From CAWUJK01 sp964586815 (GTDB lineage: Bacteria > Patescibacteriota > Gracilibacteria > BD1-5 > UBA6164): DNA of 7,939 bases. This document shows, one piece after another, positions 1 to 6,018 of the stretch. Both the position numbers and the translations under genes were made by a program. Under the pieces are notes generated by a model, which did not search any database, was not told the DNA's origin, and saw nothing but the letters and a program-made list of their open reading frames with translations. Each line of letters opens with the position of its first letter. Position 1 is the stretch's first letter. The DNA lies in contig CAZPIB010000042.1 in the NCBI GenBank assembly GCA_964586815.1, positions 1-7,939 of the forward strand, given 5' to 3'.

Positions 1-139
1 TCTAGTTTTGTTTCTTGGTTTTCAATTGTTTGATTAGCAGTATCTAGTTTTGTTTCTTGGTTTTCAATTGTTTGATTAGCAGTATCTAGTTTTGTTTCTT
101 GGTTTTCAATTGTTTGATTAGCAGTATCTAGTTTTGTTT
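1..139 (-). repeat. 42-bp tandem repeat in coding sequence (3 identical copies plus a partial)
   Basis: Copies at 1-42, 43-84 and 85-126 are identical base for base; a fourth begins at 127 and diverges after position 139. Read on the minus strand each copy encodes 14 residues, LDTANQTIENQETK, which is exactly two heptads, so gain or loss of a copy keeps both the reading frame and the coiled-coil register. The perfect identity shows recent expansion. The window begins exactly on a repeat boundary, so more copies probably follow to the left. Confidence 0.95.
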
Positions 140-818
140 GTACTTTTGCTTTTTCTCCTTTTAAACTTAATTTTTCTCCTCTTATTTTTGAATCTTCTGT
201 TTTTAAATCTGTATTTTCTGTTTTTAAATTTATTATTTCTAATTTATTACTTAAAATATTTTTATCAATACTTTTATCAGTATTGTCTTCAATATTTCTT
301 CTAAAATTGTTTTCAATATCTTTTTTAGTAATATTATAATACTTAGTACTAATTACATCAGTATTAGATATAGATTTAATTTCTATTAAATTTCATTTAA
401 TACTAATAGATCTTATTCAGCCTGACTTTATAAGACTTAAATCTTCTAAATCAGTATACTTTGGTAATTTATCTTTAAATAATTTTTGATATTTTTCATA
501 AGTCTCCTTTATATTATCTGCATTAATTGCATTAATAGTGAATCATTTTTCTAACATTTCATTTTTAATTTCTGTTAATCATTCCATAGCTAATTCAGTT
601 GTTTCAATTTTTTTATCCCTTATTGCATCTATTATTTCTTGTACCTCACTTTTATCAATTACACCATCTTCTATCATCTTTTTTAAATCTTTTAAATCCT
701 GTAGGTCATCTCATTTAAATTTTTTAGGTTCAGGTATAGGTGTAGCTGCTTCTGGAGAAAAATTATTTTTTATTAAAAGTAAAAGTAGTTTTTTGTAGTT
801 TGTAATTATTGTAAACAT
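1..818 (-). CDS. Coiled-coil repeat protein, function unknown (3' end beyond window)
   Basis: I do not recognise this protein. The visible part is 272 residues and the C-terminus lies left of the window. It starts MFTIITNYKK, then a very short Leu run (LLLLLI) that could be a weak membrane anchor or degenerate signal, then an Ala/Pro/Glu linker (SPEAATPIPEP). Residues of about 35-85 are acidic and helical, with two similar helix-turn segments (DGVIDKSEVQEI and DKKIETTEL). From roughly residue 190 the chain becomes heptads beginning with L, I or V (LKTENTD, LKTEDSK, IRGEKLS, LKGEKAK), which merge into at least three identical copies of LDTANQTIENQETK. The hydrophobic 3-4 spacing predicts a long coiled coil. 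UGA is read as Gly several times. The ATG at 816-818 is the first start after a good promoter; it has no Shine-Dalgarno sequence. A surface or cell-division-type structural role is possible but unproven. Confidence 0.75.
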
Positions 819-865
819 AATTTTTTTATTGTAAGTAAAATAGTAGTTTTTATAAACATAAAATT

Positions 866-895
866 ATTATATCATACTTTTTGTAGTTTTTGCAA
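866..895 (-). promoter_or_regulatory. Promoter of the coiled-coil gene
   Basis: On the minus strand there is a TTGCAA -35 box (890-895) and a perfect TATAAT -10 box (866-871), 18 nt apart. Transcription would begin near 859, giving a leader of about 40 nt before the ATG at 818. The -35 box sits directly against the T tract of the upstream operon's terminator, so the terminator end and the next promoter share bases. Confidence 0.6.
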
Positions 896-941
896 AAAAA
901 AAGACTTATTTCTTAAAAATGTAGAAAATAAGTCTTTTTTT
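896..941 (-). terminator. Rho-independent terminator of the murA-patatin-yggS operon
   Basis: Arms 896-911 and 926-941 pair over 16 bp (A7-GACTTATTT against AAATAAGTC-T7), with a 14-nt loop. A/T runs on both sides make it usable in either direction. Its position 45 nt beyond the yggS stop codon assigns it to the minus-strand operon. Confidence 0.8.
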
Positions 942-985
942 GTTGGGTTGAGAGTAAGTATTTTTTGAGGGGGTTTTGCAAAAAA

Positions 986-1615
986 TTATAAGATTAGGTC
1001 TTTTCATATTCTAATAATATCAATTCCCTCCTCTAGAGCTATTTCATAATCTCTTGAGGTTCAAGCAGAAATAAGTCCATTTGGGATATATTTATCTCTA
1101 AGATTTTTTAGTAGTTCAAATTCTTTTATTTTTTCTTGTTTTGTAAATTCTCATTTTCAAATTCATGAAAATCAAATAAGTCCAATATTTTCAGATTCAT
1201 CAATTAGCTTCATAAACTTAGGAATTTCAGAAACTTTAATTCATCAAACTTTTGTGTCATCAAGATTTATTTGAATAAATATCTTTACCCAATTGTTTTG
1301 TTTCTCACAAATTTCATTAAATTTTTTAATTTGTTTAACATTATCAATAGAATGAATTGTAGCACAATACTGAATAATATATTTTATTTCTTTAGTTTGA
1401 ATATTTCAAATAAAGTGAGTTTGTGCTCTGTCAAGGTTTTTTTCTTTTAAAGATTTTACTCTATTTTCTCACATTCCTGCAAGAATTTCAAAATCTTGTT
1501 TTTCAAATAAATCAAAAAATTGCTTAGTATTATCCAAGTCCCAATACTTTGTAACTGTTAAAAGTTTTGAGTTTGAATCTTTGAATTGATTTATTAAATT
1601 TTTGTTTAGTTTCAT
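986..1615 (-). CDS. yggS: YggS / PLPBP family pyridoxal phosphate homeostasis protein
   Basis: 209 residues, slightly shorter than the family's usual 220-235, with a trimmed N-terminus. The family binds PLP on a conserved Lys and buffers the cofactor in the cytoplasm; no catalytic reaction is established. Visible landmarks are LLTVTKYWD near the start (K23 is the likely PLP lysine), ILAGMGENRV, HFIGNIQTKEIK (the family's HFIGxLQxNK), IHSIDN, the GLIGFSGIGKGEF stretch and the C-terminal SAGTSRDYEIALEEGIDIIRIGKDLIL-type PLP phosphate-binding segment. Several of these glycines are encoded by UGA. The start ATG at 1613-1615 is 4 nt after the patatin stop, so the genes are co-transcribed; no Shine-Dalgarno sequence is present. 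Family assignment is firm from the motifs; physiological role is inferred from the family. Confidence 0.9.
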
Positions 1616-1619
1616 AGGA

Positions 1620-2456
1620 TTATTTTAAAATATTTTTTATTGCTAGATATCAGACCTTTACAAACTCATCAACTTTTCCAAAATCCATAAGATCTAATTT
1701 TCAAAAATTTGGTTTAATTAAAATTATATTTTTATTAGTAGTTTTTAAGCTATTATCTTCATTTACTTTCATCATCAATACTACACTTCTTTTTATGATT
1801 TCATAATTATTTTTCCAAAATCAAGTTTTGAATTTTACTCATAAAAATTCTTTTTCTTGTATTATTTTTCAAGTACCTATTTTCAAAACTGAAACTGCTA
1901 AAATATTTTTTCAATCCAAAACTTCTATTGGTAAGTTCATCATAATTCATCAATCTACATAAAGCTCTCAAGCAATTTCTTTTGGAACAAAAATTCAAGG
2001 CAAACTAAGACTTGCTCTAATTGCATCAGTTATTTTTCAACTTGTAAAAACTTTAGTTTCTGCCTTTTCTATATTTGTAGCAACTATTTTAAGAGGAACA
2101 ATAGTTTCTTCAATTTTTTTATCTCAAAAAACTTCTCTTAGCTTTTTTTCAACTTTTTTTCATTTCAAAAGTCCAGATTTTAAATCAAAATCTGTTAGTT
2201 TCAAGACACTAATAGATTTTGCAAAATCTTCTATTTCTTTTGCATTTATTCAAATAGCAATCATTGCTCCAATAACTGCTCACATAGAAGTTCCTGAAAT
2301 TTCTTCTATTTTTATTTCTTTTTCTTCCAAATATTTCAAAACTCAAATATGAGAAAGTCATTTTGCTCCTCAACCTCAAAGAGCTAGAGATATTTTTTTT
2401 AGCCCAAGGGCACTTGTTTCACTGCGCACCCCAAGGGCACTTGTTTCACTGCGCAT
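1620..2456 (-). CDS. Patatin-like phospholipase (RssA type)
   Basis: 278 residues in code 25. The patatin family are Ser-Asp dyad lipid acyl hydrolases. Here the oxyanion loop GGGGAKG is at 27-33, the nucleophile elbow GTSMG at 55-59 (Ser57), and the catalytic Asp168 in YVDGGIMMNLP, so the enzyme should be active. No signal peptide or membrane segment is seen, which suggests a cytoplasmic or membrane-peripheral enzyme like the RssA/YlbK group. The first 18 residues are two copies of a (M/V)RSETSALG unit encoded by GC-rich DNA with CGC, GCC and GGG codons, foreign to the rest of the gene; the family domain itself begins at about residue 20 (KKISLALGG). ATG at 2454-2456 is the only in-frame ATG before the domain; the GTG of the second repeat copy (residue 10) is an alternative. 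It lies 19 nt after murA and 4 nt before yggS. Confidence 0.9.
2403..2455 (-). repeat. GC-rich 27-bp direct repeat, two copies, at the patatin start
   Basis: Two identical 26-nt copies (2403-2428 and 2430-2455) are separated by one base, giving a 27-bp, nine-codon period. On the minus strand they read in frame as RSETSALG twice. Well over half of the bases are G or C against roughly a quarter in the surroundings. A small hairpin CAAG-TGCC-CTTG lies within each copy. The copy nearest murA supplies the start codon: the junction creates ATG where the second copy has GTG. Confidence 0.9.
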
Positions 2457-2475
2457 TTTTTTTAATATTTATATA

Positions 2476-3729
2476 TTAAACTTCTTTAATATCAGCTCAC
2501 AGTTTAGTTAAATTTTCAACAAAATTTTCATACCCTCTTTTGATATAAATATTATTAGTTACTCTAGTTTTTCATTCTGCTATAAGTCCTGCAATAGCAA
2601 CTGCACATCATGCCCTTAAATCCCAACTAGTTACAGTTGTTCATTGAAAATTTACTAAACCAGTGATTTCAACTTCATGTGGATTTAATATTTTCATATT
2701 AAGTCCCATTTTTTCAAGTTCTACAAGCCATCAAAGCCTTCATTCAAAAAGTACTTCATGAATTTTTGAAATTCATTCTGCTTGAGTCATAAGTAAAGCA
2801 AATGGGGATTGCAAATCTGTTGGAAAGCCTGGAAATATATTTGTTTGAATATTTGTAGATTTTAGATTTGTACTTTTATAAACTTTTACTACATCATTTT
2901 CTAAAATATCTATTTTGACTCACATCTCTTTCATCTTAGAAATAAAGAAAAATAAATCAGAAACTCTAGCATTTTTAATTGTAATAAAATCTTTTGAGCA
3001 TAAGGCTCAAATTACCATATAGCTCCCAGATTGAATATAGTCTGATATAATTTCAAACTCAAAATCTCATTTCAAATCTTCTACTCATTTTATAATAATA
3101 GTATGATCATACTTCATAGAAATATCTGCTCAAGCTTTTTTTAAAAAATCTATCAAGTTAATTACATGAGGCTCAATAGCAGATAATTTAATTTTTGTAA
3201 TACCTTTTCTTAAAACATTTGCAACAAGTAGATTTTCTGTAACAGTTACTCAAAATCCTGCATTAATTTCCATATCTCCAGATTTTGTTTTTCATTTTAA
3301 ATCTATAGATTCAAAATTTATAATAGCCTTATATCAAATATTTTCAAGTCATTTAATATGATCATCAATAGATCTTTTTCATAAATTACATCACCCTGGA
3401 GTTGGTATAGAAATTTTACCTAATCTATCTAAAAGTGGGGCTAAAAGTAATATACTCACTCTAATTTTTTTCATTTTTTCTAAATCAAAATTAGTTTCTT
3501 TTAGCTCAATAGAATCAAGCTCTAAAATATGATTTTTAAATTTAGTTTTTATTCAAATTCATTTAATAATATCCAAAAAAGTATAAACATCTCCAATCTC
3601 AGGAACATTAGTTAACTTTACTTTTCATTTTATGAGTAAGCTAGCAGCTATTATGGGCAATATTGCATTTTTACTACCTCCAATTTTAATTGTTCAAGAT
3701 AATTCTTTTTTTCAATTTATTTTGTACAT
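2476..3729 (-). CDS. murA: UDP-N-acetylglucosamine 1-carboxyvinyltransferase (MurA)
   Basis: Transfers enolpyruvate from PEP to UDP-GlcNAc, the first committed step of peptidoglycan synthesis, in the cytoplasm. At 417 residues it has the family's normal length. Landmarks in order: IKIGGSKNAILP with the conserved Lys20-Asn21, NVPEIGDV, IRVSILLLAPLL, the active-site loop PTPGGCNLGKRSID with Cys114 (the residue attacked by fosfomycin in sensitive MurA), the FPTDLQSPF segment carrying the catalytic Asp, and the C-terminal DLRAGCAVAIAGLIAEG and IKRGYENF blocks. Two glycines of the active-site loop are UGA codons, which confirms UGA=Gly. The chain ends LGADIKEV, as in typical MurA. It is the first gene of a three-gene operon, 19 nt before the patatin gene. 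No Shine-Dalgarno sequence; the start follows an A-rich tract. Confidence 0.97.
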
Positions 3730-3759
3730 TTTTTTTATTACTTTATAAAAATTTTCTTA

Positions 3760-3787
3760 ATTTTAAGATTATTTTAATTTTTTGCAA
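3760..3787 (-). promoter_or_regulatory. Likely proximal murA promoter
   Basis: Minus strand TTGCAA (3782-3787), 16 nt, then TAAAAT (3760-3765), giving a leader of about 24 nt before the murA ATG. The -35 box abuts the T run of the hairpin at 3786-3823, the same terminator-promoter arrangement seen at 866-941. Assignment rests on sequence similarity only. Confidence 0.45.
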
Positions 3788-3823
3788 AAAAAATAGATCT
3801 TTTCTTTCTATTAAGAAAAATCT
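3786..3823 (-). terminator. Terminator-like hairpin upstream of murA
   Basis: On the minus strand arms 3813-3823 and 3795-3806 pair over 11 bp with one bulged base and a 6-nt loop, then an A and eight T residues. It is a convincing intrinsic terminator for leftward transcription. It could be a back-up terminator for fic, or an attenuator if transcription begins at the more distal promoter at 3845-3872. Confidence 0.6.
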
Positions 3824-3844
3824 TTTAATTTCTTAATATAAATA

Positions 3845-3872
3845 AGTATAATATATTGGCTTAAATAATCAA
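3845..3872 (-). promoter_or_regulatory. Possible distal murA promoter
   Basis: Minus strand TTGATT (3867-3872), 16 nt, TATACT (3845-3850). A transcript from here would meet the hairpin at 3786-3823 before reaching murA, so it is either a false match in AT-rich DNA or the start of an attenuated leader. Confidence 0.3.
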
Positions 3873-3885
3873 AAATTATGACAAA

Positions 3886-3922
3886 AATTATAAAATAGCT
3901 AAATTTTAGCTATTTTATAATT
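3886..3922 (-). terminator. Terminator of fic
   Basis: An 18-bp inverted repeat (3886-3903 against 3905-3922) forms a very tight hairpin followed on the minus strand by a short T run. Its upstream arm overlaps the fic stop codon (3921-3923) by two bases. Confidence 0.75.
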
Positions 3923-4667
3923 AATCACAATTAATCATTCTTAAATAATCTTCAATATTTGTGTTTATTGTGTTTAGCATAAATAAATGAAATTTATCTA
4001 TATTGCTTGAAGAATTTAAGCTTGAGATGTATTCTGACCTTTTAACTGGTGATATTATTATCATAGGATATCAAAATTTCATCAAAATCATATTTAATAA
4101 AATTCTTATAGTTCTACCATTTCCATCTATAAATGGGTGAATTTTTACAAATTTATAGTGAAATTCTGATATAAAAATAGAAGGATGTAATTTATTTATA
4201 TTATCATTATGCCAAATTATTAATTCTCACATTAATTTATTTAGTTCACTTGACATTGGTGGTTTTTCAGCTTCTCAAGAAATATAACACTGAATTTTTC
4301 TATATTTTCAAGCATTTTCATCTGTAATATTTTTTAATACAAGTTTATGTACTTTTTTAATTATTTTTTCATCTAAATTATAATTTCATTTTATAAAATC
4401 ATATAAAAAAGATAGTAAATCTTTATGATTTGAAACTTCATTTATTTCTCTTAAAGTTTTTCATCAAATTGTTAATCAATCTTCTAATATTAATTTTGTT
4501 TCTCATAAAGTAATAGTACTTCATTCAATAGAATTTGAAGCATAAGTAAACATAACACCTAAAGATTTTCTTAATTCAATAATTTCAGTTTTAGATAATG
4601 GTCTAGAATTTTTTATTTTCTTTAAATTATTATCTATTTTTTCTAATAATTCTTTTTTTGTATACAT
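3921..4667 (-). CDS. Fic-domain protein, probable AMP-transferase with N-terminal inhibitory helix
   Basis: 248 residues. Fic enzymes transfer AMP (sometimes another phosphate-containing group) from a nucleotide to a Ser, Thr or Tyr of a target protein. The catalytic motif HPFIDGNGR is complete at 177-185, with His177 as catalytic base, so AMP transfer is expected. An inhibitory motif of the (S/T)xxxE(G/N) type is present N-terminally as SNSIEG (44-49, Glu48), followed by STITLGET: a class II arrangement in which the inhibitory helix lies in the same chain. AGKYRKIQCYISG (119-131) is the usual segment before the active site. The protein ends about 60 residues past the motif, without the DNA-binding winged helix many class II Fic proteins carry. 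Roughly ten glycines are UGA, yet all glycines of the catalytic loop are GGA/GGT. It stands alone between two terminator-like palindromes. Target unknown. Confidence 0.93.
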
Positions 4668-4694
4668 AAAAAATTTTTATTTAATATTTTAAAT

Positions 4695-4700
4695 ATTATA
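4695..4700 (-). promoter_or_regulatory. Possible -10 box for fic
   Basis: A perfect TATAAT on the minus strand lies 27 nt before the fic ATG. The only TTGATT-like -35 (4715-4720) is just 14 nt away, too close for a standard promoter, so fic may depend on this weak site or on read-through of the palindrome at 4768-4797. Confidence 0.25.
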
Positions 4701-4767
4701 TATATTTATTTAAAAATCAAAAAATAACTACATATGAATAATACAAAAAAAGTAATAAATAACAAAA

Positions 4768-4797
4768 AAAATAACTAAACTTAAGTTTAGTTATTTT
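4768..4797 (-). terminator. 30-bp perfect palindrome followed by T run
   Basis: Arms 4768-4782 and 4783-4797 are perfect reverse complements (AAAATAACTAAACTT and its mirror). On the minus strand the hairpin is followed by four more T residues beyond its own T-rich arm, making a T8 tract: the form of an intrinsic terminator. No protein gene reads leftward into it, so it implies a non-coding transcript from the right, or an attenuator ahead of fic. Confidence 0.65.
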
Positions 4798-5011
4798 ATA
4801 AAGTATTATTTAATAAAATCCATTTTAAGGTCAGTTTAGAGATTTTGTATCTCTTGAATTCTAAGAATTCTAGAACCTCTTTGAATTATCAGAAGAATTT
4901 AATCCTCATACAAATTCATCATATTAAATGATATAGCAAGTTCTAAATTATATTTTACTGTAAGAGAAAAATATTCCAAGCATGCCACCTATAAAATAGA
5001 TTTTTTAATGT
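4798..5011 (-). ncRNA. Candidate small RNA or fic leader
   Basis: This stretch has no credible open reading frame in either strand with UGA as Gly, but on the minus strand it is framed by a promoter (5018-5045) and a strong terminator (4768-4797), giving a transcript of about 245 nt including the terminator. Structure visible on the minus strand includes AGAGAT-ACAAA-ATCTCT, a GAATTC-TTA-GAATTC hairpin beside it, and outer pairing of AGGTT with GACCT that would enclose both. It does not match the conserved cores I know for SRP RNA, RNase P RNA, tmRNA or a T-box. Two very short reading frames (11 and 28 codons) could be a leader peptide but have no support. A decayed gene is the main alternative. 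Confidence 0.4.
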
Positions 5012-5017
5012 AATTAT

Positions 5018-5045
5018 ATTATATTCCACTTTGAAAATTTTACAA
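5018..5045 (-). promoter_or_regulatory. Promoter of the leftward non-coding transcript
   Basis: Minus strand TTGTAA (5040-5045), 16 nt, perfect TATAAT (5018-5023); a second TATAAT overlaps at 5013-5018. It overlaps the plus-strand ybeY promoter, so RNA polymerase probably cannot occupy both at once. Confidence 0.5.
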
Positions 5046-5058
5046 ATTTTTATATAAT
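5031..5058 (+). promoter_or_regulatory. ybeY promoter
   Basis: TTGAAA (5031-5036), 16 nt, perfect TATAAT (5053-5058). Transcription would start near 5065, about 24 nt before the ybeY ATG. Confidence 0.55.
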
Positions 5059-5088
5059 AAACATTAATATTTTTTAAAAAACTTATTA

Positions 5089-5529
5089 ATGTTTGATTAT
5101 AATATTCTGGAAAAACCAGATATAGAGCTAAATACAAAAACAATTGACAAGATATTTAAAATAATGTCTAATTTAGTAGACAAAACACAAAAATGAACAC
5201 TAAATATAGTGTTTGTAGATAGTTATAGTATAAAAAAATTGAACAATGATTATAGAAAAGTAAATAAAATTACCGATGTATTATCATTTCACTATTTTGA
5301 AGATTTTAATAAATTAAAAAAAGAAGATGTAGCTTGAGAAATTATTTTAAACTATGATAAAATAGTGGAACAAGCAAAAGAGTATAAGTATGCAAAAGAA
5401 GATGAATTTTATAAATTACTTATTCATTCTATATTACATATTATTTGATATGACCATGAAACAGAATATGATTATACAATAATGTCAGCTTTTGAAAAGG
5501 TAATTTGGAAAAAAGTATTTGAAAAATAA
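5089..5529 (+). CDS. ybeY: Endoribonuclease YbeY, 16S rRNA maturation
   Basis: 146 residues, normal for the family. YbeY is a zinc-dependent endoribonuclease that takes part in 16S rRNA 3' end processing and ribosome quality control. The zinc motif H-S-I-L-H-I-I-G-Y-D-H gives ligands His113, His117 and His123. Upstream, NNDYRKVNKITDVLSFHYF and the GEI block (83-85) are family signatures. All three glycines of the protein (36, 83, 120) are UGA codons; two of them fall at invariant family glycines, making this gene the cleanest proof in the window that UGA is Gly rather than stop or Trp. ATG 5089-5091 is chosen because MFDYNILEK is typical of the family start and it follows a promoter. It has no Shine-Dalgarno sequence. 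The following operon begins 69 nt downstream and may be co-transcribed, since no clear terminator lies between. Confidence 0.96.
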
Positions 5530-5583
5530 GCTATTTAAGTTATTATTTATAAAATAGATTTATCTTATTTTAATAAGTTAAAA

Positions 5584-5589
5584 TATAAT
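5584..5589 (+). promoter_or_regulatory. Possible -10 box of the secretion operon
   Basis: A perfect TATAAT ends 9 nt before the PrgI-family ATG at 5599. If it is used, transcription would begin within a few bases of the start codon, giving a leaderless mRNA. The -35 region (TTATCT, 5560-5565) is a poor match, so read-through from ybeY is the alternative. Confidence 0.3.
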
Positions 5590-5598
5590 TTTAAAAAA

Positions 5599-6015
5599 AT
5601 GCAATATAAAATACCAGTTCAAATAGAAAATGAAGATCCTATATTATTAGGATTAAGCTTAAGACAACTAATTATTTTAATGATTGGTTGAGCAATTTGA
5701 TATATGATGTTTAATTCACTTGCTCCTAATGTTTGATGACAAATTGCAGCAATTCCTGCAATATTTATATTTGGTCTTACATTAATTATTGTTTTATTTA
5801 AACATAGTGAAATGACTTTTATTCCATTTATATTAAATTTAATAAGATTAAATATAAATAGTGACCCTAAAATATGGCAGCAAGGAGTTGATAGTTTTGA
5901 ACCTATTGATATTTGATATGTAACTAAAACTCTTGAAAAAAAGAAAAAATCTATTGATACTACAAATAAAAAAGAAAAAATAGAAGCATTAAAAGATAAA
6001 TTAAATAAAATATAA
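5599..6015 (+). CDS. PrgI-family membrane protein of a type IV secretion-like system
   Basis: 138 residues. The N-terminus QYKIPVQIENEDPILLGLSLRQL is the PrgI-family opening (F/YxVPxxI...D...G.T.RQ). Two membrane helices follow, about 24-43 and 48-67, then a short amphipathic segment and a Lys-rich cytoplasmic tail (KKKKSIDTTNKKEK). PrgI proteins are the VirB3-like inner membrane partners of the VirB4 ATPase in Gram-positive and CPR type IV secretion or conjugation systems. Five of nine glycines are UGA, including one of each Gly-Gly pair in the first helix. The stop is 3 nt before the TraC-like gene. Family call is good; a role in secretion is inferred from the neighbours. Confidence 0.85.
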
Positions 6016-6018
6016 AAT

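Noticed and set aside
1..139. CRISPR array
   Set aside because: The 42-bp units are directly contiguous with no spacers and are in frame within a coding sequence.
538..798. Plus-strand reading frame of 86 codons rich in Ser and Ile
   Set aside because: It is the antisense shadow of the coiled-coil protein gene, which has a promoter, sensible composition and continues far beyond on the minus strand.
1807..1998. Minus-strand reading frame of 63 codons
   Set aside because: It lies inside the patatin gene in another frame; the patatin frame carries the family's catalytic motifs.
4840..4900. tRNA-like hairpins (AGAGAT-ATCTCT loop and GGTTCTAGAATTC resembling a T arm)
   Set aside because: No acceptor stem, D arm or proper T loop can be assembled around them.
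4800..5010. Decayed transposase (fragments such as DEFVGGLNSSDNSKRF on the minus strand)
   Set aside because: No transposase motif can be followed through the frames; the resemblance is too short and needs frameshifts, so it was not called as a pseudogene.
4955..5143. Minus-strand reading frame of 62 codons overlapping the ybeY start
   Set aside because: It is antisense to the ybeY promoter and N-terminus, has no homologous feature that I recognise and no start signal; kept only as part of the non-coding region discussion.
4990..5561. 14-nt direct repeat TATAAAATAGATTT at 4990-5003 and 5548-5561 flanking ybeY
   Set aside because: A pure AT-rich 14-mer can recur by chance in DNA of this composition, and ybeY is a core gene unlikely to be a mobile cassette.
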